From: Orthonyx spaldingii
Taxonomy: Eukaryota > Chordata > Aves > Passeriformes > Orthonychidae
Assembly: GCA_013397795.1 (NCBI GenBank)
Contig: VZTJ01002487.1
Coordinates: forward strand, 225,076 to 289,075
Direction: 5' to 3'
DNA: 64,000 nucleotides
The position numbers and the translations under genes are program-made. Below the pieces are notes generated by a model, which was not told the DNA's origin, ran no database searches, and worked only from the letters and a program-made list of their open reading frames with translations. Position 1 is the stretch's first letter; each line of letters opens with the position of its first letter. Positions 36,558 to 48,900 of this stretch are shown here, in pieces.

Positions 36558-39339
36558 ATGAGCTGTAGTTTGTAATGTAATAATCTTAGTGTGTTTACTC
36601 GCTAAGTTATACATTTCAGCAATAACCGTCATGCATTCTGCTGGGTAATCTATAAGAGAGTATTCTAGGTTAATAAAGCAACATATTGTGCAGTATACAA
36701 TTCTTATTGTAGTAAAAGTTATCAGAGGAATATTAATTAAGAAATATGACACAGTAGTAAGGGTCTGAGAAAATAAAAATGAAAGACAGATGCTGTATTT
36801 CCTGCTTCAGAGAGAAATGCAAAAAAATCTAAGTACACCTTATGGAAATGTCTATCTATTGTCACTCCTTATGTAAATAAGTTTGAACCTCAGAGTTCTA
36901 GTGGTTCAGACTTTGACAAATAACCTTGCCATCTTTCATACCCCTCTCTTCCCAAAACGTTAGTAGACATGGACCACCTGGGCTTTGAATTTCCTCTTCC
37001 AGATTGGCTTTGGAAAAACTATGTTGACAGCATATTGCCAAAAAAAAATCTCATTCATTTACCCAAGATGGAGACGTGAAAAGAGGTAGTAAGAAAATAA
37101 TTTCAAGGTGAAAAGGAAGGTAAGCAAGGGTATAGCATCCTAAGTGCAAGCTGCATAGTGAGCAGCTGGTTTTAGTACCTTAACCCAGTTGCTCCTGTCA
37201 TTTAGCAGAAATGTCCTTGAATACCTTTGTCTTGGCTCCATGCACTCTTTCCTTCCTTTTTCTGGGACAACTTCTGTTCTTTAACCTCTCCCTGTAGGAG
37301 ATCACAGATGGTTAGCAGCTTTTTACTACAGACGCTTGCTTCCAGAAAGTATAGACATCTGTCTTCAGAAGCAACTAACACATTTCACATGCAAAGATAC
37401 TTCTAGTGTAAGGCATACCTGGAGAACAGCAAATGTTACAGTGTATTCCTGACTCAGTTTCTTCAATTGGACAGTTTCAGACAACAACCTTCTCAGTCTC
37501 TGTCTACATTAACAGTTCAGTTCAGGTGAGGAGTGTAGTTTTGAGGGAAGTCTCCCAATTGTCCCCTCTTACTCTGCCTTACTTGATTCACAGAGAGATC
37601 TCAAAGCACATGAACTGATTTTTGGATGAAATTTACAGGAAGACATGATCTAGGAGTGTATCCAATGTGCTCCAACCCCTTATAGGGAGCACTCTGTCAA
37701 GCCTGAAGTAAAAGCACTCCAAAATGTCTACTAGGTCTTGAATACACCATTTCACTGTATAAACCAAACAGCATTGTTCTGCATTACTTCCGGATGTCAA
37801 CATTCCCTCAGTGCACCGATTTATTCAATCTCTCTGCCTTAGGGATGTCCTCAACCCCATTCAAAGCCGTCTCTTCACCTCAAAAAAGAGCTTATTCACC
37901 TACTACAGGGCTATGGATCCTAATCTCAAAGGCATCTAGAAATAATGTCTCATTTCTGATCACTGTAGGATTTAAATCACTTCCTGCAGCTAGCAACTAT
38001 GCTTAGTGTACAGCATCCTTACAGGTGGTTAAGCATGATCAGTCAGCTAAAGTTGCTTGTTACATCAGACAGGATATATTGCATATGACATCAGCTTTTC
38101 ATACAGATTCTGAACCCATCTATGCATCTTTAGAATTTTGATGTGTGCCATCTTAGAATATATACAGTAAAATCCCTGCCCCAAATAAAAAATTAAAAGT
38201 TTAAAGCCTCCAAATGAGATCAGTATATTCCCTTATATATGATCACAACATAGTGTTGTAATGATAAATAAACTGAGGAATACAAAGATATTGCATACAC
38301 ACAAACCACACAAATAGTTAAATAATATATAGACAGAAAATGGACTGTTCAGTAAGTAAATTCCCACACTACATTCAGAAACATGACCTATGGAACAGAA
38401 CCCTATATAAAATGGAACACAAAATTCAGATTTTGAGTGCTGATATCTAAAAGTCCCACTACAGCTTTACATTCCAAAGGTATAATGAAACAGGAAAAGA
38501 ATCTTCAAAAGTACTTAAGCAACACAGAGTTATAAATTATGCTTATGTCTTTTACTCAATTGCCCTCAAAGTACAGGAAAAAAATTTCTACTGATATTGG
38601 AGTGGAAAAGCAGCAGCCTATGCACTGAATCAAAGCTGCTTACATGCCTCCCTTAGGTAATCACCTGCAATCACAACAGCATGAAGTCTATAAAACATTA
38701 CAATCATCTCCTTTCAAACAGTTAATAAATAGACCTGGAAATAACTTTACATGGCTAGTTTTCTATCAAACTGTTTCTTTGGTGTTAACTACAAAATCAA
38801 TACTCTCAATTGTTGGAAACAAAACAAGCAACTAAGAACCAAACACAAAAAGGCAATAATGATGCAAAAATATTTGTGGCATATTATTTTGTATTATTAT
38901 GCAAACGAAAATGTTATCCAAAATCCAGCTTCCAGAAAAATACTTTGTTTTGTTAATTCTGTTAAAATTTCACACCAAAAAAAGGCATCCATAGAAAAAT
39001 CAAGGCTGCCATTTTTCTTGAAATCCTTGTTTCAATACACCCCTGAATAACACTGCTGTACAACAACGAAACAATAATATTCAAAAGAATATTCAAAATA
39101 CACACCGCAGATAATTTCCAAAAGCACTGCTTTTTCTTTAAAATACAACCGGAATTAAGAGCATTTATAAGCATATTTATTGTAACTATCACCATAGTTG
39201 GTAACAACTCCCGTGTGCCAGGCACAGTCACTCTCCAGTTCCTGGCATACCTCTGAAACATGAGTTTATGATTCCCTGAGGCGCAAATTACAGTAAAACT
39301 GCCCACACGGGCTTTTCTGCCAACAGGTGAATGGTGCAG
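36558..39339. other. non-coding stretch upstream of ACADM
   Basis: AT-rich intergenic sequence with no exon or repeat family recognised. It ends at the CpG island that holds the ACADM start. Confidence 0.55.
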
Positions 39340-39910
39340 GTGATTAGAGCCAGCCTAGGACACTCAGCAAACAGCAAACCGGCCAAGCCTGGGCACGGAC
39401 ACTGCCCGGGTCGGGCCGGGCCGGGCACAGGACGCAGCTCTCCTCACGGGCGCGGGCAGAGGAACCAAGCCCTCCTCGGAGGAGCAGAGCGGGGCGGTTC
39501 AGGGCGGGGCAGGGCTTCCCCGGCCGCTCGGCTCAGTGGGCGGCCCGCGCGGCACCGCCCCGGCCACCCGAGCACCGCCCCGCTGACGCCGCTGCGGCTG
39601 CCGGGCACTCCCGCCGAGATGGCTGCGCTAAGGGTGACGCGGGTGAGCGGCCGGGCCGGGCGAACGCTCGGAGGACACAAGACCCGCGGAGCGGGACGGG
39701 ACGGACCGGACCGAGGCGCTGCGGGCGCTGGCGGCCGGGGGAGCCCGGGCGGCAGGGAAGGGCCGCAGGATCGCAGAGGGCGAAGGGCGGAAGCGGCGGG
39801 GCCAGACCGGGGTCCGCCCGCCGTGACCGTCGGGACAGCTGCAGGCATAGGGGCTGCCCCGGTGGGGAGAGCCGGCGGGGCTGGAATCCGCCCGCTCGGC
39901 TGCTTTTCCT
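39340..39910 (+). promoter_or_regulatory. ACADM: CpG island promoter of ACADM
   Basis: A dense CpG island over the first ACADM exon. GC boxes of Sp1 type lie just upstream of the start (GGGGCGG and GGGCGGGGC at about 39491-39510; CCGCCCC twice at about 39555-39586). There is no TATA box at a useful distance, which fits a housekeeping CpG promoter. The exact transcription start cannot be read. Confidence 0.85.
39619..39642 (+). CDS. ACADM: ACADM coding exon 1
   Basis: Codes for MAALRVTR, the start of the mitochondrial targeting peptide. The ATG context is GAGATGG. The donor CGG|GTGAGC ends the exon in phase 0. It is 24 coding bases against 30 in human. The peptide alone is not diagnostic; the call rests on position in the CpG island, phase fit with exon 2 and composition. 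Confidence 0.85.
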
Positions 39911-42900
39911 GCCTTCCAGTATTACCCGAGTGTATGGCCGTAATCCTCACGGTTCGCATGGGTGTTGCCATCTGATGTTCTTCAGCGGAGTTACTGCACA
40001 GCCCTGGGCCTCCTCGTATGCCAAAGGCCGCGCTGTGCCGAGTGTGTGTCTGGTACCTCTCATTTAACGGTGGAGACGGCTTCAAAGCACTGGGGTTATA
40101 GTTCAGGGTATTTTATCCAATGCATTTACTTTAGCATACGTAGCTGTACTGCCTATGTTAATTTTAAAAAGATATGTGTGACGTATAATAGTTGGTTTTC
40201 TAACTGTATTGAACTAACTGTATTTTTCTACTGTATTGAACCACCAATAACCTCACAGCTTCAAACGAGAAAATAAAAACTATTCAAAACACATTTAGCA
40301 TTTACTCATGCCTTTTTCTGGATTCCCCATTTTCAGAGGCATTCATGAATCTGAATTACTTGAAAGGTCTTTCACAGCCTCCTGGCAGCAGTGTTAGTTT
40401 GCCCCAAATTGATGCAGCTTGGCCACAGGTCCTAAGTGCTGCTGTGAAAGTGAGGGAAGTCAGTGAAGTAAGAAGTCTCCATCTGAAGTTGGTATCTTAG
40501 AGATCAAAAGTAATACTTTAGCAAAGGAAGCCCATGGAGAGGAAATTTAATGTTTCAAGTTCAGCCTCCTGACACGTTACCCCAGCAGCAAACAGCTCAT
40601 GATAATTCTTTTCATTTTTCCCTGAGATATGTGAGGGAGAATCAAGGTTAGTGACCCTTAGCTTATTGTTGTCCCATCATTTTCTGTGATGTGCATATTT
40701 TCAAACAGGTTCTATAGTTCTTTTGGCATCAAGGTAATAAAGAGATTGCATCACTTGTGTGAGTAGCTTTGTCATACCCTTTTCCTGATAGCGCATTCTT
40801 CCAGTGTTAGTCTCGCTGCACTGATGATCATATTTGTAATTGTGACAGAGTTTATACAATAGTGCAAGGAAATGCAGGAGGAGTTGCATCTGAACATCAC
40901 TAGCAGTAGCTTGTCACTGAATCTAACTGTTCCTCAGAGTCAAGCAATACGAAAGTTGACAAGTGGACAGGTGGTCATCCAAATTCTTGCATGTAGCAAA
41001 CCCTCATCCTTTGTCACCTGATCAGTCATGTAGCTTCCAGGTATGAATTCCATCTGTCCATATTTGTTTGTGGGAGTATTATTGAGTTTTTCCAGAGTAA
41101 TCTCCAGTGTTACCTTGCATACTATGCTGGTACAGACCCCACAACAGACGTAAGTCCACTGGTTTAAATTTTACAGCTTCTTTCATATAGGTTATCACTT
41201 TTAGCATTAGTTTAAATCCAGTACTTTTCCAAGTGTAGGCAAAACCTTTTGGTGGCAAAGCTATGCATTAGTCTATCAAGAGCTGCTCCTTAAAAAAAGA
41301 AAAGGAAAAGGAAAAAAAAATTACAATAATTCAACTTTTTTTCAACCTTGTCTTTTTTCCAGATAAAATAAGGTATAGATAAATCTGAAGAATCAAGGTC
41401 TTTCTAGATGTTTGTGGTATTGTTTTGGTTTTTAATATGAGAGGTAGCAGTAACAGAAGATTTAGCAAGATACTGTTTTGCAATGTCTATAGTTTTTTAA
41501 AACTTGAAATTAATAACATCACCTACTGGAAAATGTAATCCTGAACTATTAGTAAATTGTCATTAACTGCATAGTGTGCACGTCATAGCCTCTCCCTCTT
41601 CTGTGCCTAGCAGTGGTCCTTCTGCATTTCTTCACCTTTGAACTTTATAAATGTTTTCAGTATGCTGTGGAAATACTTTTTTCACTGTGTTGATACCTAT
41701 TATTGACAGTATTTGTCATGCTTCTTGTGCTGTTATAACCATCTGTCATATATAGCATTATTATTTTTAAGAGCAGAATGTATCTACCATAACTTTTTTG
41801 AAGATACTTATTGCCTCCCCAGCTGTGTAACCTTCTGTAATGTCCTTGTCTTCTAGAGTTCCCAGTAAAATTTGTGATATTTTTTGCATTACTATAATTA
41901 ATTTTTTTTTTTAATGCTAGGAAATAAGTGACTGCTCCAATCACACTTAAAAAAAGTCTACATTTTCACATAAGAAAATCAAGAAGAAGCCTTTTGTTAG
42001 TGTTTAGGCAAATTTGTTTTTGCAATATTGATTTGGGTCATCCTAAATAATTATCCAATTACATATTTTTCACTAATTTCCAAACATTTCAGGGATTCAT
42101 AGCTCTTGAAGAGAGTAAACTAACCTCTTAAAACAAATTCAGATATGTTTTTGCACAGTATTAAGACATTCTGAAAATAGCTGTAGCAACAATATTTGGT
42201 GCTCTAAACTTAAAAAAAGCAAAGAAAGTATTTACAATGAAAAAGAATAAATTCATGATAAGTATTATGAAGAAAAATAAACTTCAGATAGTCTGCTGTG
42301 TTCTCTCCTATTTGAAGGATAATAATAATCACCAAGTGTCGGTGGCAGCAGCTTATTAAAAGAAAGCAGAGATGAGTCTAGGACATTATCAAAATATTGT
42401 GATATATTGGCTAATAGGTAGGTTGTTTTTAAAATCTTGCTAAATCTGAATGTAGGTAAACATGGGGTAATAGGATATTCACTAGAGGGCCAGAAAATCA
42501 AGTTTGATGAGTGTGTGTATAAATGAAAGAAATATATATTGTTATGTGTCTGTGAACATAAATTTTAATTATGCTTAATAATTTTTAAATACTCAATTGC
42601 ACAATACTTAAAAGTGCATACAGCAGTTCACTCACCTGTGGTCCTGTTAAAGCCTGAGATTCCTGGTAGAGCTGTCAGTTCACATGAGTGTTGCTTGCCA
42701 CAGGAGCAGAACACGAGGTAGCCAATAATTCTTTTATCACTGTAGTAATTGTATTATACTTGACGTCATATTGTTTCTAGAGAGGGAGTCTACATTTAAA
42801 GTTGTGCTGCAAGCTAGGTTAGTAGCTTTAGGAGGCTTGAGCTGTAAAGATCTTACACCTCATGTTTTCTTCCTCTTTAGCAAATGCTTCAAACCATCGC

Positions 42901-45900
42901 AGGGCATGGATGGAGGTCACATTCTAGTAAACCTGCTCAAAACTTACACGTAGGCAAACCTGGAGCTGGCTTTAGCTTTGGTAAGTAGTACAGTTTTTGA
43001 AAGAAATATAACAATTAGGGGCAAATTGCAGAGTTAAAAAGAAATAATATCCTATATTGTAGTGCACCATGAATTTAAAATGAAGGATTTGTTCTAAATA
43101 TATTTCTATTAAAAAATAGTTGGAAAAACAACATGACTTTATCCTCAACTGAGGCAAGGCAGATATGTGTGTAGTGTTCTTAAGATTCTCTTCTTTTTTT
43201 AACTCATGTCTGTCTTAAGATTTTTTTATTGCCACAGTGTCTTAGCTTTGAATACTTACCTCATAATGCTGTTTTCAATGTTACAGTACCTAAATGTAGT
43301 CATAGCTGAACTTGGTTATCAAGAAATGTAAAAAAAGAAATTCATCTTGGCATATTATATATAATATATATCCAAGCAAATTTAGAGGATCAGAGCTAGA
43401 TGTTTGAAACTGAAGAGTCAGGATCTTTGGGCAACCTCTGTCTTTTTATGCATTTAATTAGCATAGCATTCTTCTTGTTTCTTTTGGTAATACATTTTAT
43501 GTTGCACAGTCCTCTCTACTTCATTTTCAATATTTTGTGGATAATTTCATCAGATGTAAGTAAGTGCATTGTAGGTGTTGATCAGAGAACAATGAAGGTT
43601 TTCTTCCAGGAGGAGGAGGAAACTGAGCTTTTGTGCTTCCTGGAGAGCCCCAAATAGTAGTGGTTTGGGTTTCCTGGAAGGATGCTCTTGGTTTTTTTTT
43701 TTATCATAGTCTTGACAATTGGCAAAATAAAGACAGTAGAGAATTTATGATCTTTTTCCTTTCCTTTTTTTAAAATAGAACTTACTGATGAGCAGAAAGA
43801 GTTTCAAGCTACTGCTCGTAAATTTGCTGTGGAGGAAATTATTCCTGTTGCTGCACAATATGACAAAACTGGAGAGGTAAATCTACCGTAGTGTAAGGGA
43901 AGAATTGGAAAAAACCAGACTTTTATCTTAACCTGCATAAAATTTAAAGTTTTGGTTGTGGTGAATCACAAGGTGATTTCTCCATGTCTGTTTCAGTATC
44001 CTGTTCCACTTATAAAGCGGGCTTGGGAACTTGGTCTTATGAATTCACACATACCGGAAAGCTGTGGTAAGTACACATTCTTTTTAATCTTTAAAATGAA
44101 AGAACGAAAAGAGATTAGATGAGATTCCTATGTGTAATTATGGATTCTGTACCAAATAAACAGTTGCATACTTGAATCATCTAAATGTAATCAGTAGGCA
44201 GGTTGACACATACAAGTGTTACTAGGTGTGGATGTAATCAGGGGACAAATTAGACAGATTATGGTATAGTAATTTATGACCAGATTTTTCTACCGTGATT
44301 ACATCTGCTTAATGTTCCCCTGGTGCAGTGTCAGCTGATTAGGCAGAAAAATTAGAAGCTCATGTTTTGTTCTAGTCTCTGATATAGGCTGGAGCAATTT
44401 AAGAGTTTATTCCAGAAGTACGGTTTTTCAGTTTAGATTAAGTGCAGTACAGCAGAGCCCTGGCTCATAAAATGTATGAGTGATACAGACAAACATGATA
44501 TGCTAGAGAGGGGTTTTAGTGAAAGGAATGCATGCCTCATAAAATCATTTGAGTTCGCTGAAGAGCTAATAAATGTGTGAACAAGGGATCGCTGGTTGAT
44601 AGAGAATGCTTGAACTTCCAAAATAAGTTTTAAAAATCATCAGGTTTCATATTGGCAAAATTAGCAGCACAGTCTTGCTGGGTCTTGTGCTATTTGGAAT
44701 GTCTATAAATAAACTGGAAAAGGGGGTAAATGCAAAGGTGATAGCGTGTGCTGATAATACTAAGTTATTCAGCATGGAAAAGACGAAGCTAGTGCAGAGA
44801 GCTGCAGGAGAAGGTCATTTAACAGAGTGAGAGTTAAAATGGCAATGCAATTCCAAAAATGAAGATGCGTATGTGAAGGGAAAGAAGCAATGTTAACTTC
44901 ACAGAGCAATGGTATGCTCTGCACTAGTTACTGCCTCTCAGAAAAGACATTTTCGGATTCTGTGAACATGAGCGTAATGCTCAGAAGTGGTCAAAACTGT
45001 AAAATCTAAGGTCAAGAGGGACCCTTGAGGGAAGGAAGAGAAAAGCAGAAGGCATAATTATGCTACTTCCTGAATCCAAATTGCACTTGCCTCTAACCCA
45101 TTAATATAGTCAGATCCTTCCATCTCAAGAGAGTATTGGGGAAATGGAAAAGGTTTCTAAAAGGATGACAGATAAGTTTTATCTTCTGTGTGAGATGTAA
45201 ATTCTGTAGGAGAAATGACTAAAATGTCAGTGTCATGGGAGGGTGTGAAAAGGGATTGATAGTTCACTGTCCCTTTCAATATAACTAGAAGGCATCAAAT
45301 TTTGTCAGCAGATGCTACATTCAAAACATGTGAAAGGAGATGGTTCTGCATGCAGTGTGGAGTAAATTTGCAACTTATTGCCTCTGTAGGATATAGGTGC
45401 TAAAATTTTACATAGATTCAAAAAGAGATTGGACAAATTCATGTAACAGATGTCTGTCAGGTGTTGGCATAACAAAGATACCAAAGAGAATTATTTCTTT
45501 GACTGAGGAAGTCACCTGAAAGCTCAGGAAAATATTTTTTAGGTAGTTGTTATTGTATATGTATGTAGTGTTGGCCAGTTTCCCATAGTGTTGTCCTCTG
45601 TCAGAAACAGATTACCGCGTTGGTTGTGTACTAATACAGACACTTTTTTGCTCCCAAATGCTTTTGGCTCAGGAGCCCTTTCTCTCCTTCCTAGGAAATC
45701 TTAATTCTTGAATGTACAGTAGTAAAAAAATGTGAGTGGTACATTCTTTCCACTTTGTGCAAGTTGTCCCACATTAATCAAACAATAACTCTGGACACAT
45801 AATATGTAATTTTCAAATCACTTGTTACTCTTCTGACAAAGATTAATTTAAAAAGCTTGCATGAGAATGCCTAACCAAACACGGTACACAATCAAATGTA

Positions 45901-48900
45901 AGTGTAAGAATACAGTTTTGTTAATTATGTTGTGTAAATCACTAATATTAATATATTATAATTTAAATCCCCTTGAGTAAATGAAATACTTCAACCATAG
46001 GTGGCCTTGGCCTTGGCAGTTTTGAAGCGTGCCTTATTACAGAAGAGTTGGCTTATGGGTGTACAGGGGTTCAAACTGCCATTGAAGCAAACTCTCTAGG
46101 GGTAAGTTCTGTCTTTTCTTACATTCCTTAAACTACAATCTCTGCACTTTAAAGAGCTGGATTAACGGTCTAAATATTTCTTTCAGCAAATGCCAGTTAT
46201 CATTGCAGGAAATGAGCATCAGCAGAAAAAATACTTAGGAAGAATGACAGAGGAACCAATGATGTGTGTAAGTATAACTGCTGTACTGTAGAATGCTCCT
46301 AAACCATATTAATACTATTACTCCTTTTTTTTCTTTTTTTTTCCTCTTTTTTTGCCATTTTTTCCCCCTGAACACTTACATGTACTCACAACTTAGCCCT
46401 TTTTGATTTGTATGTAAACAGTGAAATTTACTGAAAGTCAGCGAATAGCTTATGAGATACATCCAATAAGCAAACAGAAGATATTACTTGAAAAATGATC
46501 CCCATCCTAAGTCACTTACCAAAAATTAATAGTTTTTATTTCCCTTTCAAGACAGGGTGTAGATGTTTAAGAAAAATACAAGGTTTATGTAAGGAGACCC
46601 TTAACTTGGATGGGAATGAAATTCTATTTGTGATCTTAAATATTACATAAACAGTACTTGTTACATAGAAAGAAGTAAAGATTTGTATGCAATATATGTA
46701 AATCTGTACAACTAAGTCTCCTAAACTGAAGGACTCAGTAAACATAAAATGTTACTCAGTGCTCTTATTTTCAGACTTTAAAGATCCTCAGCTTTCACAT
46801 CAGAATTTTTGAAGCCTGAGGAAGTAATAACTTAAGGGTTACAGAATGTTTCTGTTTGATTAAAAGCCAATTTCATGTATTATTAAGGATTTATAAAGAA
46901 AATTAACCTTTACTCAGCCAGCTGTTGGGGGGGCAGGGTTGTGTGTTGGGTTGTTTTGGGGTTTTATTGGGAGGGTTTTGTTTATTTGGTGTTTGGATTT
47001 TACCATGCAGTTCACTTAAACCTCTTACAAATAGTTCGATGCACATAATCTGCATTAATTTGTAGTTGACTAAAAATAAAACTTTTATTCCCCAAGACTT
47101 TGCATCTTAATTTCTTTTAGGCGTACTGTGTAACAGAGCCTGGAGCAGGCTCTGATGTGGCTGGTATAAAAACAAAGGCTGAGAAGAAAGGAGATGAGTA
47201 TGTTATTAATGGTCAGAAGATGTGGATCACAAATGGGGGGAAAGCAAACTGGTATGTTAACTGGTGTCACAGTTCTATGCTGTTATGTAGTGGCTTTACC
47301 CCACCCCTCCGCCTTCAGTTAAATTCTTTAAAGACCTGGTACAAATCTGAATGTTCACTGTATTTCAGCAGACTACATTTTAATCTCTGCCCAGTTTATC
47401 AGGATAGCTATCAGAATAGCATATACAAATGCAGTCTTGAGTGCTGTGCAAAGCCTAAAAAAGAAAATGAGTGATGACATCATGACTCCACACTCAAGAA
47501 TGGCCTCTTGAATCTTGCCGCTATCAAAATTAAATCTGATTCTACTAGAAACACCTCTTACTCCTAGTGAAGCTAAAAACGCTGTTAGGTTGTAGTGTTG
47601 CTTTTTATTTTCTGAAAAGAAGACATTTTCCATCTGTCAAAGATTGCTGATATGGCTGTGGTGTCTGGAGGATGCTTTTACAATGTAAACCTCTTAAATC
47701 ATGTCTTACATCACATTGATTCACAAGACAGAAATTTCCCTTAATTCAAGTGGAAAAAACTTGATACACTTACCCAAAAGCTGAATTTTCTAGTTATTTC
47801 CTTGTTGAAGGCAGGCCCATCAAAGACCATCTATTAGATTTCTTTTAACTTTACTGAATACCATAAAAGTGATTTACAGCTGTTTAATTTCTAAGAGAAA
47901 TACTTATTTACAACTTACACTTAGAAAAATAAAATCAAGATCTTTGAAATCAGGTGATAACTTTTACATCCAAGAACGTATGTCCTAAGCATTAGTTTTT
48001 ATATACATGCTATGAATAGGTTTCTTTTGTACTATTTGGGAAGCTGGTAATATCATAAAGACTTACAATATATGGAAAGGGTAGAGAATCTTTGCATATT
48101 GATCTGAATATTTTTATTAAATTTTATGAGATCTTGAATCTTTGAAACTTTCACTCTCTTGCTCCCTCTCCTTTTATTTTCAGGATGGGCAAGAAAGAAA
48201 AGTTGTTAGCTTACAGACAGAATTTATTATATGGTAAAAATGCACATAAAATGTTTAAAGTGCTAGATAAATATATCTTGTTAATTGTGAGGATAAACTG
48301 CATCCATCTTCTTTGTTTTACACTAGGTACTTTTTACTAGCACGTACCAATCCAGATCCAAAAGCTCCTGCAAGCAAAGCCTTTACTGGATTCATTGTGG
48401 AAGCAGATAGCCCAGGGATCCAAATTGGAAGAAAGGTGAAGACTGTATTTCTTGTTTGACAAGCCAGGAATTATTATTCAGTTCTAAATCAATAATGAAA
48501 CAAATGTACCACTAAAGAAAAAAGACTGTTACACAACTGAACATTTTCATATGCTTATGTACAACCATCTTTTCATTTTCACAATACAGAGGAACTATTG
48601 ATAAAACATAATGGTAAAGGTATTAATTCAGAAAAGGAATTATTCAGAATGGTCTAAAGTAAGATGACTTTGAACAGCTGCAAAAGATTCTTTGAGAACT
48701 ATTGTATTGGCAGGTGCCTATAAAACAGAAATAGTATGCCTTGAAAGAATGAGAAGCAAGTCGGACAATCTTGACTGTAAATACACATAGTGAGTTTTAA
48801 TTTTAGCTACTGTTGATTGAAGAAGAGGCCTTAGAGATACTGATGCTAGTTCTCTCTTAAAAAAAATAAACCCAACCCAACAAACAAAACCAAACAAACC

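Noticed and set aside
39331..40085. Open frames of more than 200 codons on both strands over the ACADM promoter
   Set aside because: Composition artefact of the CpG island. The plus-strand frame overlaps exon 1, where the real ATG is set by the splice fit to exon 2.
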